64,000 bases of DNA from Isoetes taiwanensis (GCA_021234155.1 JAJEKV010000020.1:20385018-20449017), one strand, 5' to 3'. Positions 35,443 through 49,201 are shown, numbered from the stretch's first letter. Translations and numbers: made by a program. The notes: a model not told the origin generated them from the letters alone.

Positions 35443-35585
35443 TGTTGTGTGTGCCAGTGGTGATTGTGAGATCTTGACATGTGTGTCAGTTCTTGGTTGT
35501 GATATTGAAGGCCCTCGTGCCTAGTATAGTTGGTGGTGAGATTACTGCATTTGAGTTAGTAGATGGTTGGAGATATTGTGAGCTC

Positions 35586-35632
35586 TATGCTTGGCATGTC
35601 ATATGCTTGGCATGTCTATGCTTGGCATGTTC
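35586..35632 (+). repeat. Three-unit ~16-bp tandem repeat (copy B)
   Basis: Identical to 4,142-4,188. Confidence 0.85.
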
Positions 35633-35875
35633 GGAGCGTCTGCTATATTTTTCGTGATTTGTGGTTGCAGGTCCTTTTATCAAGCTGGAGAATAATCTAG
35701 CATCACTACAGACGTCTAGGAGTTTTAGAGAATCTGGATTTTCAGCTTTATTCAAGCCATCTTATACTCAATTGTGTTTTTAGCCTATCATTGATTAGTG
35801 TTACTATTATCGTCAGGGCGAAAGGGCGAGGTTTTTTAATCCCGACTATAATGGTCTACACTTTCAATGCATCAG

Positions 35876-36162
35876 TATGTTGTGTATATTGACGTGGTTG
35901 ACGTGGTTTTAGTGGAACCCCGGATGTGGCCTTTAGTATGTTGTGTATATTGGCGTGGTTTTAGTGGAGGCGCCCGGATGTGGCCTTTCTTTGGTATGTT
36001 GTGTATATTGGCGTATGTTGTGTATATTGGCGTGGTTTTAGTGGAGGCAGCCTAGATGTGGCCTTTCTTTATGTTGTGTATATTGGCGTGGTTTTAGTGG
36101 AGGCGGCTATGTTGTGTATATTGGCGTGGTTTTAGTGGAGGCGCCTAGATGTGGCCTTTCTT
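35876..36162 (+). repeat. Array of 58-bp repeat units (copy B)
   Basis: Same six-unit order and truncations as 4,432-4,719. In most units GACG has become GGCG and CCCAGATG has become CCCGGATG. Confidence 0.85.
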
Positions 36163-37257
36163 GCATCCGTATCCTAATCGTCTCCCTTTTGAAGGGGTTG
36201 CTTCTTTGCTTGGGACCTTGTCGGTCTCTTTTCCATATTAATCCTGAGGCATGTCTTGATTTGTCCGCTCCATCTTTGGTGGATTCCGTTGCGGGACACT
36301 CGAGGAGAATGTGCCTCTAAGTGTGGTTGTTCATCCAAAAGACTCAGCGGCGATGGGTAGCGGTTGTATCGGCATTATTGCGGCTTGGTATGAGCACGGT
36401 CATCTCATGTCATGGGAAGCATTTAGAACAAAGTTCTTGTTATGCAGATGGGACAGTAATGGAATCATATTCTTTGCATTGTTGCCCGCGAGGATTACGG
36501 TCCCGCAGTTGAGGTAGTGGTATGGGGTTGCCATCGGGATATCCGGCCGGGCGGTTTGTGTCTTACGTGTATAAATTGCTTTTGCATTACGAAATCTGCC
36601 TCCATCTAATAGGTTGCATCTTAGTCCCTCACCACAATGGAAAAGTGTTTGGATATGGGTATGGGATAAGTTGCTTCATCCCAAAGTAGTGGTTACGTGG
36701 TGGCAAGTGATCCATAGATGCCTCGAGTCAACGAGGTTAGTCCATAAAATGGATAATCGAATTTGAGCTCTGTCCTTTATGCCCGTGAAGGGTTGAGAGT
36801 ATTGAGCATTGTTTTTCTTGTGTGGCGGCCCGGCGGGCATGGTCTTGGTTGTTGACCCTATTTGGCGTCTAGATCTAGCCGACAAATCTTGCTTGCTATC
36901 TATCGATGCTTGGCCCAAACTTCGAGCTTGAGCTTTTCATCTAGCATGTGGTGGCTTTTATGGTCAATGCGGAAGAGAAGGAGGTTGTTTATCTTTAAAG
37001 CGTGAATCTGCCGGATGAGATTGTTCTTACGTGGCAAAATGGCTTACAATTGTTCTTCTCTTGATCAAAGAGAAGAAAGTCTTGTCCCCGGCATACTTAC
37101 CTTGATTCATTCTTTTGCATAGGCGGTGGTTGTGCTTTCGGTTGGATCGGTTTGTCCCTTTGGGGTTATAATCCACGTCTTTGCATTTTATGTTACTTTC
37201 TGGTTTTTAGTTGGTGAATAAAGTTTGTGGATCCTTCAAAAAAAAAAAAAAAAAAAA
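36163..37257 (+). mobile_element. LINE zf-RVT region with poly(A) tail (copy B)
   Basis: Partner of 4,720-5,833. The poly(A) tail is 20 A (37,238-37,257). Both copies have frame breaks at different CTG/CAG spots; neither gives an uninterrupted domain. Confidence 0.75.
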
Positions 37258-37275
37258 TTCAAATTCAATTCAATG

Positions 37276-37409
37276 ATTGTTTGGTTACCCCCACCAAGGT
37301 GGAAGCTGTTGTCGTGAATGTAGATTTGTCTCAGGAAATAGTGGATCATGTGCAGCATACTAAAATAGCTACAAATCTAGTCTATGCGAGGTGGGAATCT
37401 TTGATATGA
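37276..37409 (+). other. Short open frame after the LINE tail (copy B)
   Basis: Partner of 5,850-5,983; GAGACTG there reads GAAGCTG here, which changes Thr to Ala. Unrecognised. Confidence 0.3.
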
Positions 37410-37664
37410 TATTGTAGTCTCTTTTGATCCTCTTAGACGAGTTCTCTTTTATGGCACCCCGTTTTTTATTTTATGGAAACCCTCTTTTTGGGTTGCCTCT
37501 AGGGGGGCAAACCCTCGCTTATATGGGGTTTGTGGCATATCCTAGGTATATGCTGGAATATATCTAGGATATCTTTGGTAGCTACTCCAAACCGATTGTT
37601 GCTTGTAAGGCTGGTGGTCTTGTCGCGTTATGGATCGTTGATGTTCCAACCGGATACCTGGCAG

Positions 37665-39651
37665 GGGAAACCAAAGCTCCAATCTGTTGCGATGAAACAA
37701 GTTGAAGGAACATTTGTGCTGCATATAAATTTCGCAGTGAAGCATGATTCACAGCTTGGCCAAGAGTTGCTATATATAATGAAGCTCATAATCAGCCACT
37801 CTCTCCATTCATGGTTTCAATCTTTGCTTTACATTTGCTTTCGCATCAAAAGATTTGAGCAAGGGTGTGCGGAAATCTGAATAGAAAGTGTGTCAAGCTT
37901 ATCGTGATCTCCAACACGACAAATTTGTTTGTACCATATGTTTTTACAAAATCATGATGTGATCTAAACCAAGGCAGCCCAAGCCTGCATAATCTCAAAG
38001 ACCTGTATTTGACGTTTACACTGTACATTTACTACTTAACCTCACCATCTGCAGCAAATAACCTTAGCCGCATCTCTAATGTCGCAATATGGCTTCATTT
38101 ACATATCTAGAAAAAACCATATTATGTAAACCTACCAGAAACTGTTAATCAGCTTGTTTGGCATTTTGGAAAACAACATTGGCTTTGAAATCGATCATGT
38201 GAGTTTTCTTATGTAGTTTTGATTCGATTGTGTGAGTTTTTCTTATGTAGTTTTGTTAAGAGATTAGGAAACCAAGCTTTGTACATATTATCTTTATGCA
38301 TTTATTTAAAGCCTGCTGACTCTTTGCTTCACATGCATCATATAGCTAATATGTTCTTGCGCAATATGACATTGTTGATGACCATGTTTGTCAGATCATG
38401 TTTGTCTTACATGTTGTTGTTAATTTTATAATCAGTGAATCTGTGTGGGCTTCAACAATACTAGGAGCAGAGTGTTCTAAAAAATCGGTGGTGATGAGAG
38501 AACATCTACTTATCTCGACTTAAAAGTGTAATGCTTGAAGATATATCTGCAGGCTTTGAGCTTCAAAGTTGAAGATAGCAGCTTTGCTGATTTTTAGTAA
38601 GAATCTATTCTTTTCGGGTAAAGGTAGGCATGTGGCTGGGACCATATTATTCCTTGTGTTGTCAAAATTGGCTTTATGCTCATTGAGTCAGCCATTTCTG
38701 GAAGATCTGTGATTAGTGATGACTCATTGTGGTGGGGGACCTTATCCGAGACCCAACAATTGGTCGTTGACATACTAATTGTTGCTTTTAAAGTTCATGA
38801 TATGGCTCGTGATGAGGTAGGCTAGTATAATTTTTAAAAAAAAAACTGGTCGAGAATGACATATTCATGGTTTCAGATAATTGAACAAAGCAAGTGTCTA
38901 ATAATTGGACTCCGACCTCAACAAAGCTATCCCATTATCAGGTCAGGAATTTGCTGAACTTAGTGATATAAAGACCATAAGGATGCATTCTGACAATTGA
39001 TTTTTGGCAGGACGATTGTTCAGTTGGTTGAATCTTGTCCTTAGCTGATGCTCGATTATGCAGCCTGGCTGAAAGAATGTTTAGATTAATTCAGTTTTCT
39101 TCCTACCTTTTCTACCTCGGCTTTTGTTCAAGCTATATGCCCTCTCTTCCAACTGAGTCGTGATGTATTGGTAAGCAATGCTTAAATACGAAATGGAACA
39201 CGAGAACTTTCTTGAGGCATATAATATCATGCATCTGCAGAATTACTCAATGCTAGTGTTAAGGAAATCCATGTTCAGCAGAGAAGTTGCTACTCGCTCA
39301 ACTGTTGTTCAAGGTCTTCTAGAGAAGAAATCAAGCTTATTGAGAGGAAGCAAATCTCTAAATTCCAGTGAGGCTAGTTGTAGTCAGAGCTGTAGCCAGC
39401 AATGTGATGGCAGAAAGGATTGGAGATCACAGGACATGGCTATTTGCATGAAATTTGTTTAGTCTGTTTAGTCCTTTGTTTCTTCTGGCGGTATGTGTTT
39501 TATTGCGATAGTCTCCACTTTCTATTGTATAATTGTGCAATGAACGTCTTTTGCAGGCAAGTGTAATGGAAGTATTGTATAGAAGTCTTCCAATGCTACT
39601 CTTACTTGATCAGGATCGTGAGAAACTATCTTTGATTTGCTGTGGCCTCAT
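37665..39651 (+). pseudogene. FANCI: FANCI-like exons, damaged version (copy B)
   Basis: Same seven exons: 37,665-37,926; about 38,499-38,545; 38,618-38,816; 38,877-38,941; 39,011-39,170; 39,241-39,490; 39,557-39,651. Exons 4 and 5 equal copy A, including the TAG (39,042) and TAA (39,087). Exon 1 loses the conserved RIQRF frame through changes at CTG sites. Exon 3 has a CAG-to-CGG change in its acceptor and two missing bases. In exon 7 the LDPDAAETI codons are lost at CAG sites. The damage is localised and CAG/CTG-linked, so consensus error is likelier than decay. If the duplication is real, the gene would contain a repeated exon block. Confidence 0.6.
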
Positions 39652-39734
39652 AATGAAGTCTTAAAAGGGGTACTAACAAACTATTCCTACTATTGTGGTA
39701 CCATCAAAGCCTATTTCACCAAACCTGATTGCAG

Positions 39735-40190
39735 CATAAGATGTGTTTGGGTACACTAAAACAAAAAGGCAAGCTAGGCTGTCAAACAGTTGGCGGGATC
39801 TTGATTCTTGATATCTTGTGGGCTATGCTTCCAACTAGATGGTATAAAAACTTGTTAAGAAACAAGAAAAAAAAGTTATTTAAAAGGAGGCGGTCGAGCT
39901 TGAATCTTCTTTTGTTCAGCGGGCTAAGACTTTTTGAAAGCTTTCATGGACAATCTACACAAGAAAACCTTGACCCTCATGCTCTTTTGCAATTGATTAG
40001 AGAAATATATTTCTTAAAACATGATGTCAGCATGCCAATCATTGAGATCACAGAAGATTTATTCACAATGGAGGAGGTTCAATATGCACTAAGCAAGCTG
40101 CAAAATGGTAAGGCTTGATTTACAAGGATTTCATTTGGAATTATTCAAATGGAGAGGGGGGAGGGATGGATGGAGAGAGAGGCCAATTCC
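39735..40190 (+). mobile_element. LINE fragment before reverse transcriptase (copy B)
   Basis: Partner of 8,300-8,770 with the same EEVQYALSKLQNGKA motif. The frame is continuous for 129 codons (39,729-40,118), slightly better than copy A. Confidence 0.65.
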
Positions 40191-40994
40191 CATAAAGTCA
40201 TGGTATCAAGTATTCTATTGTAGCCATGGTATCTATTGTCTAGAAGTAGCAATTGAATCAATTGTCAAAACATGATTTTGAACTATGATTTAAGCCACTT
40301 CACCCTCCGACCATGGAGGGCAACCTTCCGTGGACAGCACCTTGTTTTCTCTACTTTTTTTGTTGTGGTATGCTGCATGGTCTAATATGTCATTGACAGC
40401 ACACTAAGGCTACTAATACAATATATACTTATGATATATTAAAGGCTCATGCATGGAGTCCTTTTGTTGATACTAATATGATTTAAAAAATTTGTGCTCT
40501 CTGAACATCTTAGAAATATTGTATGTATAGAAAAGATGGTAAACACTAACTAATATATATCTTATACAAACAATTGTTATGTAGTGCGATTACTTAACCA
40601 CCCAACCCGGATCCACCTCCCGAGAAATGCTATACTGGCAAAGCTACAATCATTGATTTACTTGTTGTGATCATTACTGCAACACCACAATCTCTGATCA
40701 AGGAATTATTACACTTGCTTAAGAATGCAATTGCTTTAGTAATAAGAATACTTTATGAATAAGATGCATAATCTACAAAAGCTATTCCTTCCATATACAA
40801 ATTACTTGGAATATTCATGTTGCAAGACAAGATGCCGGATTGTTGACGTATAACCATAATGGATGCCTTGATCAATATCATTGATGGTCTATTACATTGG
40901 AATGGCTATTGATTCATCTTTCCTTTAACAAATGGTCATTGTTAAAATATATGATTGAAGGTTTTGAGTTGGACTCAATATGCTAACTTAAAAT
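40191..40994. other. AT-rich sequence without recognised genes (copy B)
   Basis: Partner of 8,776-9,540; no coding signal. Confidence 0.4.
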
Positions 40995-42415
40995 TGTTAG
41001 TTTGTCCCCATTGGCTATGGTCTCTGTGGATCTTGATATGGAATTGCGGTGACAACTCTCTCTTTTGTGGTGGGCGCTATTTCCCATCTGACTTAAGCAA
41101 CTTCTATTACACCCATTCCCGGATGTGGAAAGGCTGGAACCTTAGGTCGATCTATATGATGACATCTGATGCTTCTTGATTCGGTAGTATCATACTCCTT
41201 GGAGACTTCAATGCGTCTCGGTGGTGGAATAGCAGTGAAATTTGACCCCTTGGCTAACAAGCATTCTGATTCGCCCTATAGAAGTGGCAGCCCGCGGACA
41301 TCGAATAACGGTCGGGTCACACACTATGGTAGGCGTGTTGCTTTTTGCTCTATGGTATCTTAGACTTGGTAATTTGCAATGGGTACGGTTATGCGTCCTC
41401 TCCCAAGTGCATTTCGGGCGGGAGAACACGGTAGCAAATCGGTGTGGTGGATATGTGTTAGTGGTTGGCGAGGATATACATGTGGTCAATCACTTTGGGT
41501 TGGGCCTTGACATTAGAGATGAGGAGGCTGACTCAGGCCACTTGCCACTCTACCTGCAGCTGGTTTGGCAGGCTGTTTGAACACCCTATATAGTAGCTCC
41601 TCGCATGTCTTAGCTGCAATTGGATTACGAACATGCAAAGGCTTCTTCCTAGATTCTCGCATAGAAGACTTGGCAGGAATTTGCAGTTTCTATCTTTGGA
41701 GCAACAAGCGAGCGATTGATCGGCGTACTTTCGGGACTCTTGCAGAGAGATGCTTTGGAAGAAGCCATCTGCGTCAGATCATGGAGATTACAACCTTCCC
41801 AGAGCCAATGGTTTGATGCTAAGTGTAAGGAAGTCAAATGGTAGTTCTATTAGGTCACAAATCCCCTTCCCCCAATGCCCACATACATCCAAATAGTACT
41901 GCGCTTTCCTCAAGGCTAAGAAAGCCAGCTACATCGCTAGGCATCAAAGGGAAATGATTTACCTCCTGGACCGCCATCCCCTTACGAAGGGTGCTTTCGA
42001 GAAAAACCAATACATCTGTAGGAAACATCGGACGGTATCACGGCGAGTTGTTCAAGTGGGCAGAGCCATCCATAGTATCGGTCCTAACTGCTTTGCTCAA
42101 AAGGGCATTACAAGAAGATTTCCACCTGTACCACTAGCATGGTTGTTATCATCTTCATGGCAGATGACCCACACTATCAAAATTGTTAGTCGGCATCCTG
42201 GACTAGCAATTGGCCGGGATGGGCAAAAGCGGCGTATAGACCCTCATGAAGGCGGGGATCTGATTGCCAACACCCCTAGCACTCAACCCATTAATCATTT
42301 CTTCACACTGCGGACTTTAATTGAAGATAGTAGAAACTAATAGCAAGACCTGTATTATTGCTTTGTTGACTTCGCCAACGCTTTGACATTGACATGTACA
42401 TGGCGACCGTAAAGG
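40995..42415 (+). mobile_element. LINE endonuclease and start of reverse transcriptase (copy B)
   Basis: Partner of 9,560-11,000. LGDFNA lies at 41,198-41,215 and FVDF at 42,362-42,373. The frame 41,242-41,580 reads GGYVLVVGEDIHVVNHF and DSGHLPLYLQL without the stops seen in copy A. The two RT stops are shared. Confidence 0.75.
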
Positions 42416-44040
42416 ATTGTACCATGGGGTGCAACTATTAGAACCCATTATATTACACATATTATGCAACATGTGAATATATCCCATATTGCCACATAGC
42501 AATACCCCATATGAGCCATATCGCCCATTAGACCCTAACCCTAAAATGTGGGCAAAAGAGGCAGGAACTCTATGTCCCCTTTTTCGGATTCCAGTCTCCA
42601 AGAGCCATTTTGACCAAGCGCCTGTGCCATTCCGCCTTGCCAGATGTCGTGAAGCCAGCATTACCCAACAGATCACGCGCATTCAATCGTCTCAGGCCAA
42701 ATTGAGAGCATGGATGTCTTTCATGGAGTTGGAGCGAGTCAAGGATCCAGTATGTGGTCAATCTGTTATGCATCCGACTTCCCGACCGGCATTAGGCTGA
42801 GTTAGCATCTTCTATTAGCCTTAAAGGACATATAGATTCCATATTTTAGTTTAAAAGATGACGATGTTCTATCTCTGTGCGCACTCTTGTGTATTGGGAA
42901 GGGGGGTAAGAGATCCTGAAAGCCTTAGTAGATGATGTACCTAGCTAGCCTCATTAATTCCCAATTAATGCGGCACATTTACATAAAAATTTTTTGTTGT
43001 GGGTGGTGCGGAGCTAGATCGGTTGACAAGGAAGACTTGTTTAGTTACATTTGATCCCTCTGGTGTGTAAAGCCTACCGAGGGGAACAACGTGGGCTAGG
43101 TCTAATAGCTTGCCACTGAGTGTGGGCAAGGTATGGGCTCGACATATCTTGGGTGATGTGTCACCTTCAGTAGGGTTGAAGTTGTAGACGAGCGGTGGCT
43201 CTCTAGTCTGCCTGTAACTTCCATGCATCTTCTGGAGGGGAGTGATCTCCTCCTGCCTCATCGAAAAATGGGGAGATGTAACCCAGGAGTAGCCCCTTTG
43301 GCTATGCACCCGGCAGGCTACAGTCAGGCTCCAAGACTTATTAGCCTATCTGCAAAGTATGCACAGGAGGGGCGGATGGAGTGGACTACCCAATGACCAT
43401 GTTCTATGCCAGCCAAGTCCATTGTTATGAACTATGTCTGTTTTGACCTCTGGAGACCCGATATTATGGATGTTGTTATTACAGATGCTATGTTATGGCG
43501 AGCCATCCTTCGAGGTAGATATGTATGTTATTTGATGCTATGTGCTCATATTTGATGTGCTTCCGTAGCTAGATAGAGACGGGATGAATGACACGTCCAT
43601 TTTTCCCTATCCAGTTCTTGCCCACCATAGAGGGTCCGATGATAGGCGGATGGTGCAGTGAAAAATGGTGAGCTTCTTGCCCGTCGGGAGGATGAACTCC
43701 AGTTCTTTACGATTGGAGCATCATATATGAGCAGGGGACGTCACATGGTTGCAGCCGAAAGCTCGACGATTCAACAATAGCATCGTGGTCCACCAGGAAT
43801 GCCCTAAGCAGGAGCAACTGGAACGAGAACTAGAGCAGGAACTGAAGCAAGAACTGGAGCTGGGACATCATTTAGACCATGATCAGTATTTGAGACATGA
43901 GCTGGAGCAAGAGCCAAATCAGGATGCGGAGTAGAAACAGGAACAACAAGGACGGAATCAGAAGCCCACGATACTACATGGACTGAAGTAGATATTGGTG
44001 GAGGGGCTTGAACTGCAAATGGACTGGAACTAGAGCTAGC
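42416..44040. other. Unassigned sequence (copy B of 11,001-12,600)
   Basis: Long stretches equal copy A; altered patches are at 42,975-43,000 and 43,654-43,690. No protein family recognised. Confidence 0.4.
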
Positions 44041-44076
44041 GTCAGCAAACCGAAAAGATCTAGTACGGCAATGAAT

Positions 44077-44355
44077 CTATGGGTTGTGTAGCTCGACACA
44101 AGGCAGACCCAAGACTACTGGCGCATGTGGGCTAGCGATGAGATTGAAGGAAATACTACAAGAAGCTCCCTTGAACAAAACCTGAAGAGGTGCAATACAT
44201 TCTGTGATTGCGCCCGAGGAGATCTCACGTCCATCAATCATACCGACAGAACTGGGATGCTTAATCTTGCTTCTAGGGATCGCGTGCTTAATGACGAACG
44301 CACTATCCATAAAGCATGCATTTGCACCAGAATCAAGTTGCGTCAATGCTTCCAA
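44077..44355 (-). mobile_element. Ty3-type aspartic protease (copy B, longer)
   Basis: Ninety-two codons with LDSGANACFMD at the N-terminal end and VVLGLPCVELHNP at the C-terminal end, i.e. a nearly whole Ty3-type protease core. Copy A loses the second motif. Follows the zinc knuckle in the minus orientation. Confidence 0.85.
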
Positions 44356-44533
44356 CCTCCCAACCTCTTATTTCAATGATATAGAGATAAAGAATTCCTT
44401 GTTGACCTTATCTGGTAGGATAAACCTGCCAGAAGCGTGCAAGGAGTCTGAGAAATGGCGGCCAGCTGATGAGAGACTCCTATTACTCGGGCCAGCCCCT
44501 GGAGTTTTTCAGCTGATTTAGATGCTTCACAGG

Positions 44534-44575
44534 GCATCCACGTGCAATATGACCAGCTCCTCCACAGTAGAGACA
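44534..44575 (-). mobile_element. Gag zinc knuckle, intact (copy B)
   Basis: Fourteen codons read [14 protein letters not shown], the CX2CX4HX4C nucleocapsid knuckle. In copy A the same site (13,110-13,150) is one base shorter and out of frame. Confidence 0.85.
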
Positions 44576-44879
44576 AAGATTAGTTTCTCTCCGATGTTGT
44601 TTCTCAGTAGCAGACAAGGGCCCTTGGACTGTCGATCAATCTGCATATGCTCGGGCCCGGACCTGCTGGATTCTACAGATGAGACTGGGACAGGTGTAGC
44701 AATAGGTATTTGTAAGATTTGAAAGACATGACTACGTCTCTCTTACCTACGTTCGAAGAGCCGATTATCAGAATGGACTGCAACTTTTTCTACAGTCTGA
44801 GGGTCCTCCATAGATAATAGCATATCTTTGACATCCTCACGTAAATCCCTTCGAAAGAAATATCAAGTGCAACATCATC

Positions 44880-45390
44880 TCAGACTGTATCTACAGCAAT
44901 TTGGCGAAATTCTGCGTATACTGATGCTAGGCGAGAGTCTTGTTTGAGATTGTAGAGTTTTGTGAATGTTGTGTGCTGACGATCGATGTCTCCAAAACAT
45001 ACCTCGAACTCTGCAGTGAAGGCAGCAAAATCCTGCAATTCTGGGGCTCCTTTCTCCAATAAAGGAGCAAACCAATTTAGAGTTGGTTCTGTGAGGAGGG
45101 AACCAATCAGCCCAACTTGTTTCTGGGCCATGATATATCTATGAGGATAGAGCTGGATCACAAGTTGGGTCTGATTCAAAAAACCACGAAGCTTAGACCG
45201 AGTGTCATCGAACTTCTCGGGCAAGCTAATTTTAAACTCTAATGGCCTCAATCGAGCTAAAGCGATTCACATGAAGCAACCCATTCTCACGAGCTTCTTA
45301 TTATCATTTGCAGCTGGCGGCATACTTGAACAAAATTTGTTGGACTGCTTTGTAATAAGGATGAAATCTCCTCCATAGAGATAAGAACCA
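44880..45390 (-). mobile_element. Ty3-type Gag (copy B)
   Basis: Capsid-like domain as in copy A, continuing to YAEFRQIAVDTV at the point where copy A has changed residues. The N-terminal coiled-coil part (45,250-45,375) is broken here but open in copy A. The two copies together give a better Gag than either alone. Confidence 0.8.
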
Positions 45391-46109
45391 CCAAATATGG
45401 ATATGGGAATGCTTAGGATCGGAGCGGACAAGAGCAGTAAAGGATTTGGTTCAAGCGGTCATGAATCTCTGCGAAAACAAAGGAAAATACTTGGAAAATC
45501 ACATAAAAATCTGGAGGAAATATGTCAAGATCGGCGAAGAATCTAATACATGAACAAGAATCAAGAGTACAATGGCCTGAAGACAAGAGGAACACGAGAC
45601 AGATGCCTAAAAGGCTCAAGACTGGCGTTAAACCAGAATGCTTTGACAACAAGGAGGTGTCGCCTTATATATCTAGACCAATGGTAAGGATTGCGCCATT
45701 CCAATGGATGAGATCATGCCAAGTGTCATGCATGCATGTAGGTTCTAGAATATTCTAAAACCTCCTGAAAACAGTCCACATATGAGAAAGATGCAAGGAA
45801 ATGTCTTCAATAAGTATTGGTAGCGCATTTGGCAAAGGTGTGTAACTTGCAGAAGGTTGCAAGTTCAAACCCTATTTTGTGCAAGTACCCTTTTGCATCC
45901 ATGTGATGACCATCTTTTGCACATACGAGTATAATGTTCGTATGATACAAATATCCTCGTGACAGATGCTCAAAGACACGAATTCTCAATGGAAAAGGAA
46001 AGATTTACTGAACCTAATCTTCTAGTGTTGCAAACAAATCTGACTTTCAATATCTTCTTGGAAACGGATTCGCTTTAACAATAGAGTGGTCACATGATGT
46101 ACCAGAAAA
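45391..46109. other. Upstream flank of the minus-strand Ty3 element (copy B)
   Basis: Partner of 14,036-14,650; no LTR pair found. Confidence 0.25.
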
Positions 46110-46725
46110 GGTGCATTTGCAGTATCTGCTTTAAAATTCATATAAAATCAAAGGTTCATTAATCATCAAACCCTTCTTACATGTTAATATATGGCAATCA
46201 TATTACATGGAAAAAACACCTAAAAATATATTGGTCCCCATTCCTGAGAGTTATACTTACGTAAACCCAAGGGGGCCAAGTCTGCATATTTAGATAAAGT
46301 AAAATTGCCTCGATAAGAAGATTTTTATGATTTTTTTCATTGTTTTTATATTTTGCTTCACGAGTTAGAGAGTAAAACACAAAAAACTGCACCTCAATTT
46401 GAAGTCTGAGAAGGAGATAGGGTTGTTTGAACATGACAGGGTCAAAACTAATGCTTATGTTCTGTGAACCGATACTAGTTTCTAGAAAGTTGTTCCCAAA
46501 TCAAATCTCTAACTTTTGTACGGAAAAGATATTAACCTAAAATTTTAAATATGAGTAGTAGATAACTTGCTTTATCTAAGAAAAATATCCATTAGCTTTG
46601 ATGATGAAGTTTTGATTCATTATTATTTTTTCAATTACAAGTGACTGATTACTTATGTATATATAGCAGTAAAATTATTCAAAGTCATCCTCCAAAAAAT
46701 CATATTATAAAAGGTTCTGCAGTGA
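46110..46725 (+). repeat. Diverged direct repeat, left member (copy B)
   Basis: Partner of 14,650-15,300. Confidence 0.65.
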
Positions 46726-47449
46726 TATGGAATTACGAGAAGGCACTTTCGCAATGAACCTGAGAAAAAACTTTTAAGCGCTTTAGCCTATCGGACAACT
46801 TCGATTATAGTGAAGACAATGCTTTTCACTAGTGATCTTGACCCTTCTAGATGTCACGGTACTCATTCACTCTTAAGTAGTGGTGCTTGGCGGCACACAA
46901 AGGACTCCCGATGATGTTGCTTTCGCGTCCATGAGTGGATGGTGGTTTTCTTCTTAGCCTACTCCTATGTGATTAAGTGATTCTAACTAGATAGGCCTAT
47001 CATTCATTACAACATCAATATACAATGTTTTGGCAAACCTGAATGGGGAGCTGACCATAAGAACAATGTCACTCCATAAATGAAATAGGAAAAAATCTGT
47101 GAAGGCAAAGAGGCCGGGCCGGTGGTGACCACTTCTAATCACCTCGCCCTTTCGGGTTTTTGAGAAGAACACTAATGAGAAATGGTCGTCAACGACCTCG
47201 AGGATGCCTCGAAGAGCAAGGTAAAGGGTTGATGAAGCCACTTGAATCGTGCATCAACTCCACGGGATGTGTAAAATACTTGGAAAACAGGCAAAATACA
47301 TAGAAAGTACCCATTAGCCGTTAAGCAAAATTAAAATATGTTTGTCCACCACGGGGCGCAACCCCTTAAGAAAGTAGTCTCCACAAATCAAAAGCACCCA
47401 TTAGATATTAGTACGCGTAAACAGACGTATATCAATACATAGGAATGAA

Positions 47450-47700
47450 AGCATCACCTAGAGGTGGACAACAAAAAATAGCATCACCCAGCGGATAGAA
47501 AATAATTAGCATCACCCTGTAGGTGGATAAAAGCATCATCTAACAAGTGGAAAAAAAAATTGCATCACCCAAAGGGTGGAAACGAAAAAGCATTACCCGT
47601 GAGATTGAGAGAAAATAATAAGCGTCACCCAGCAGATGGAGAAATAATAGCATAGCCCAACGGATGGGAAAAATTGCATCATCCAACTGTTGAGAATAAT
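47450..47700 (+). repeat. ~27-bp hairpin minisatellite (copy B)
   Basis: Partner of 16,013-16,259. The unit reading CCCAGCGGGTAGAG in A reads CCCGTGAGATTGAG here, a typical CAG-linked change. Confidence 0.85.
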
Positions 47701-47829
47701 AATCACGAACAGTTTTACCAAAAGAGATTTATTAAGATAAGCATATCTACGAGTAAGATTAATAAAAACATGACAAAAGAAAAAATAGAGGGAAGGGAGA
47801 TAAACATGCCAAGTGTGATGCACATACAA

Positions 47830-48914
47830 GCCCGACACCTAACATGTGCATAATGTTAACCACTAGGTAGTTAACAATTTACATTGTTGATAAAGTGCTG
47901 AGAACATGTGAATCTTGATGAACAAGTTGGGAAACAACTTCAAAGAGCATGGCCGGAGATTACGAGAGCGATGACCCTTATGGGAGTCATTATAAAAAGC
48001 GGTGTGGTCGTATGCGCCCTCTGAGATGATTGAATAATATTTGAGATATTAAAAGGCTTGGAAAAAGCCACATGGGGGAAGCAGTTAGACAAATATATTT
48101 ACTTATATTATGAAAGAAAGACATAAAAATATAAAATTTACAAAAAAACCTAAAAATCATAAAGTAGGAAAAAATACGGCAAAGAGGTGAACGTGGAAGA
48201 AACCGTTTCGAATCTGTGTTCCTTGGCATCGGATCTGCTACACCAGGGGTGGATCTGCCACGACTCTTGGAGTATTTAAGAAGCATTAGAGCAAGGATTT
48301 GGGTACGTGTGGCTGCCGTGAAATTGTGCTATCATTGTTGTACTCTGGCTTATGATCAATAGAGATGTCTCCCTTTTGCCATTTGAGAGCTTTCATTGTT
48401 CTTTGTTCTATGTTCATCTCATGAATACAATGATTGCATACTTTCTTGGCATTAATTCATTGTTTTCCATTTGCAATTAGGCCTTAGATCATTCTCTACA
48501 ACTCTTGGCATCATGTTTGCATTGGAAACCTTGGACGATGTGGACAGTTTCGCCGATGATCTCTTGGTAAGTCATTCCAGTTCTCTTAATTAGTGTTTGT
48601 TGTTCATGTTTTGGAAAGGGTGAGAGACTTTCCCTTAACAATTGTTTTCAGACTTCAATTGATTTTCAATAAAGGTACATCATGCGTGTGGACATTGTTA
48701 TCTTTAGCTTTGAGCTGTGCTTTGTGGGCTTCAATCTGATCCCTTTTTTGTTGTTTTAAAAACTAGGTGGTTAACCGTTTTTAGACTTCAACCTGATCCA
48801 TTTTTCGTTGTTTTGATTTTTTCCCATTGCCACTCCTTCTTTGCTTGCTTCTTTCCTATTGTGTAATATCCTGATGACCCCTCCATTTGAAGGGACAACA
48901 ATTTAAACCACTTT
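47830..48914. other. LTR-like or unrecognised sequence (copy B of 16,400-17,466)
   Basis: Same TATA-like word (GAGTATTTAAGAAG, near 48,270). From 48,370 onward it is nearly identical to copy A. Confidence 0.25.
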
Positions 48915-49109
48915 CTATATCCAGTTTATTTTGTCATTCTTACAAGGGTCAAAGTTGGGATCATAAGCCTCTGCATTGATAGCATCATGTATAAATGTCA
49001 AACAATCCTTGTAAGCTACACCTTCAACTCTTTCCAGATTGAGCATGAAATTAAACAAACAGATCTCAAACACACAAATCAACTTGTTAGCATTATTATT
49101 TGGATGCAA
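48915..49109 (-). other. Short minus-strand open frame, unrecognised (copy B)
   Basis: Partner of 17,467-17,667. The first residues differ. Confidence 0.3.
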
Positions 49110-49201
49110 AAAGGCATCGGAGGGCCAAGCTTATCTCGAACATGAAATATAACACTAGACATGTCTCATGATGAACCATTGATGGCATTTTTAAGGTTTA
49201 C

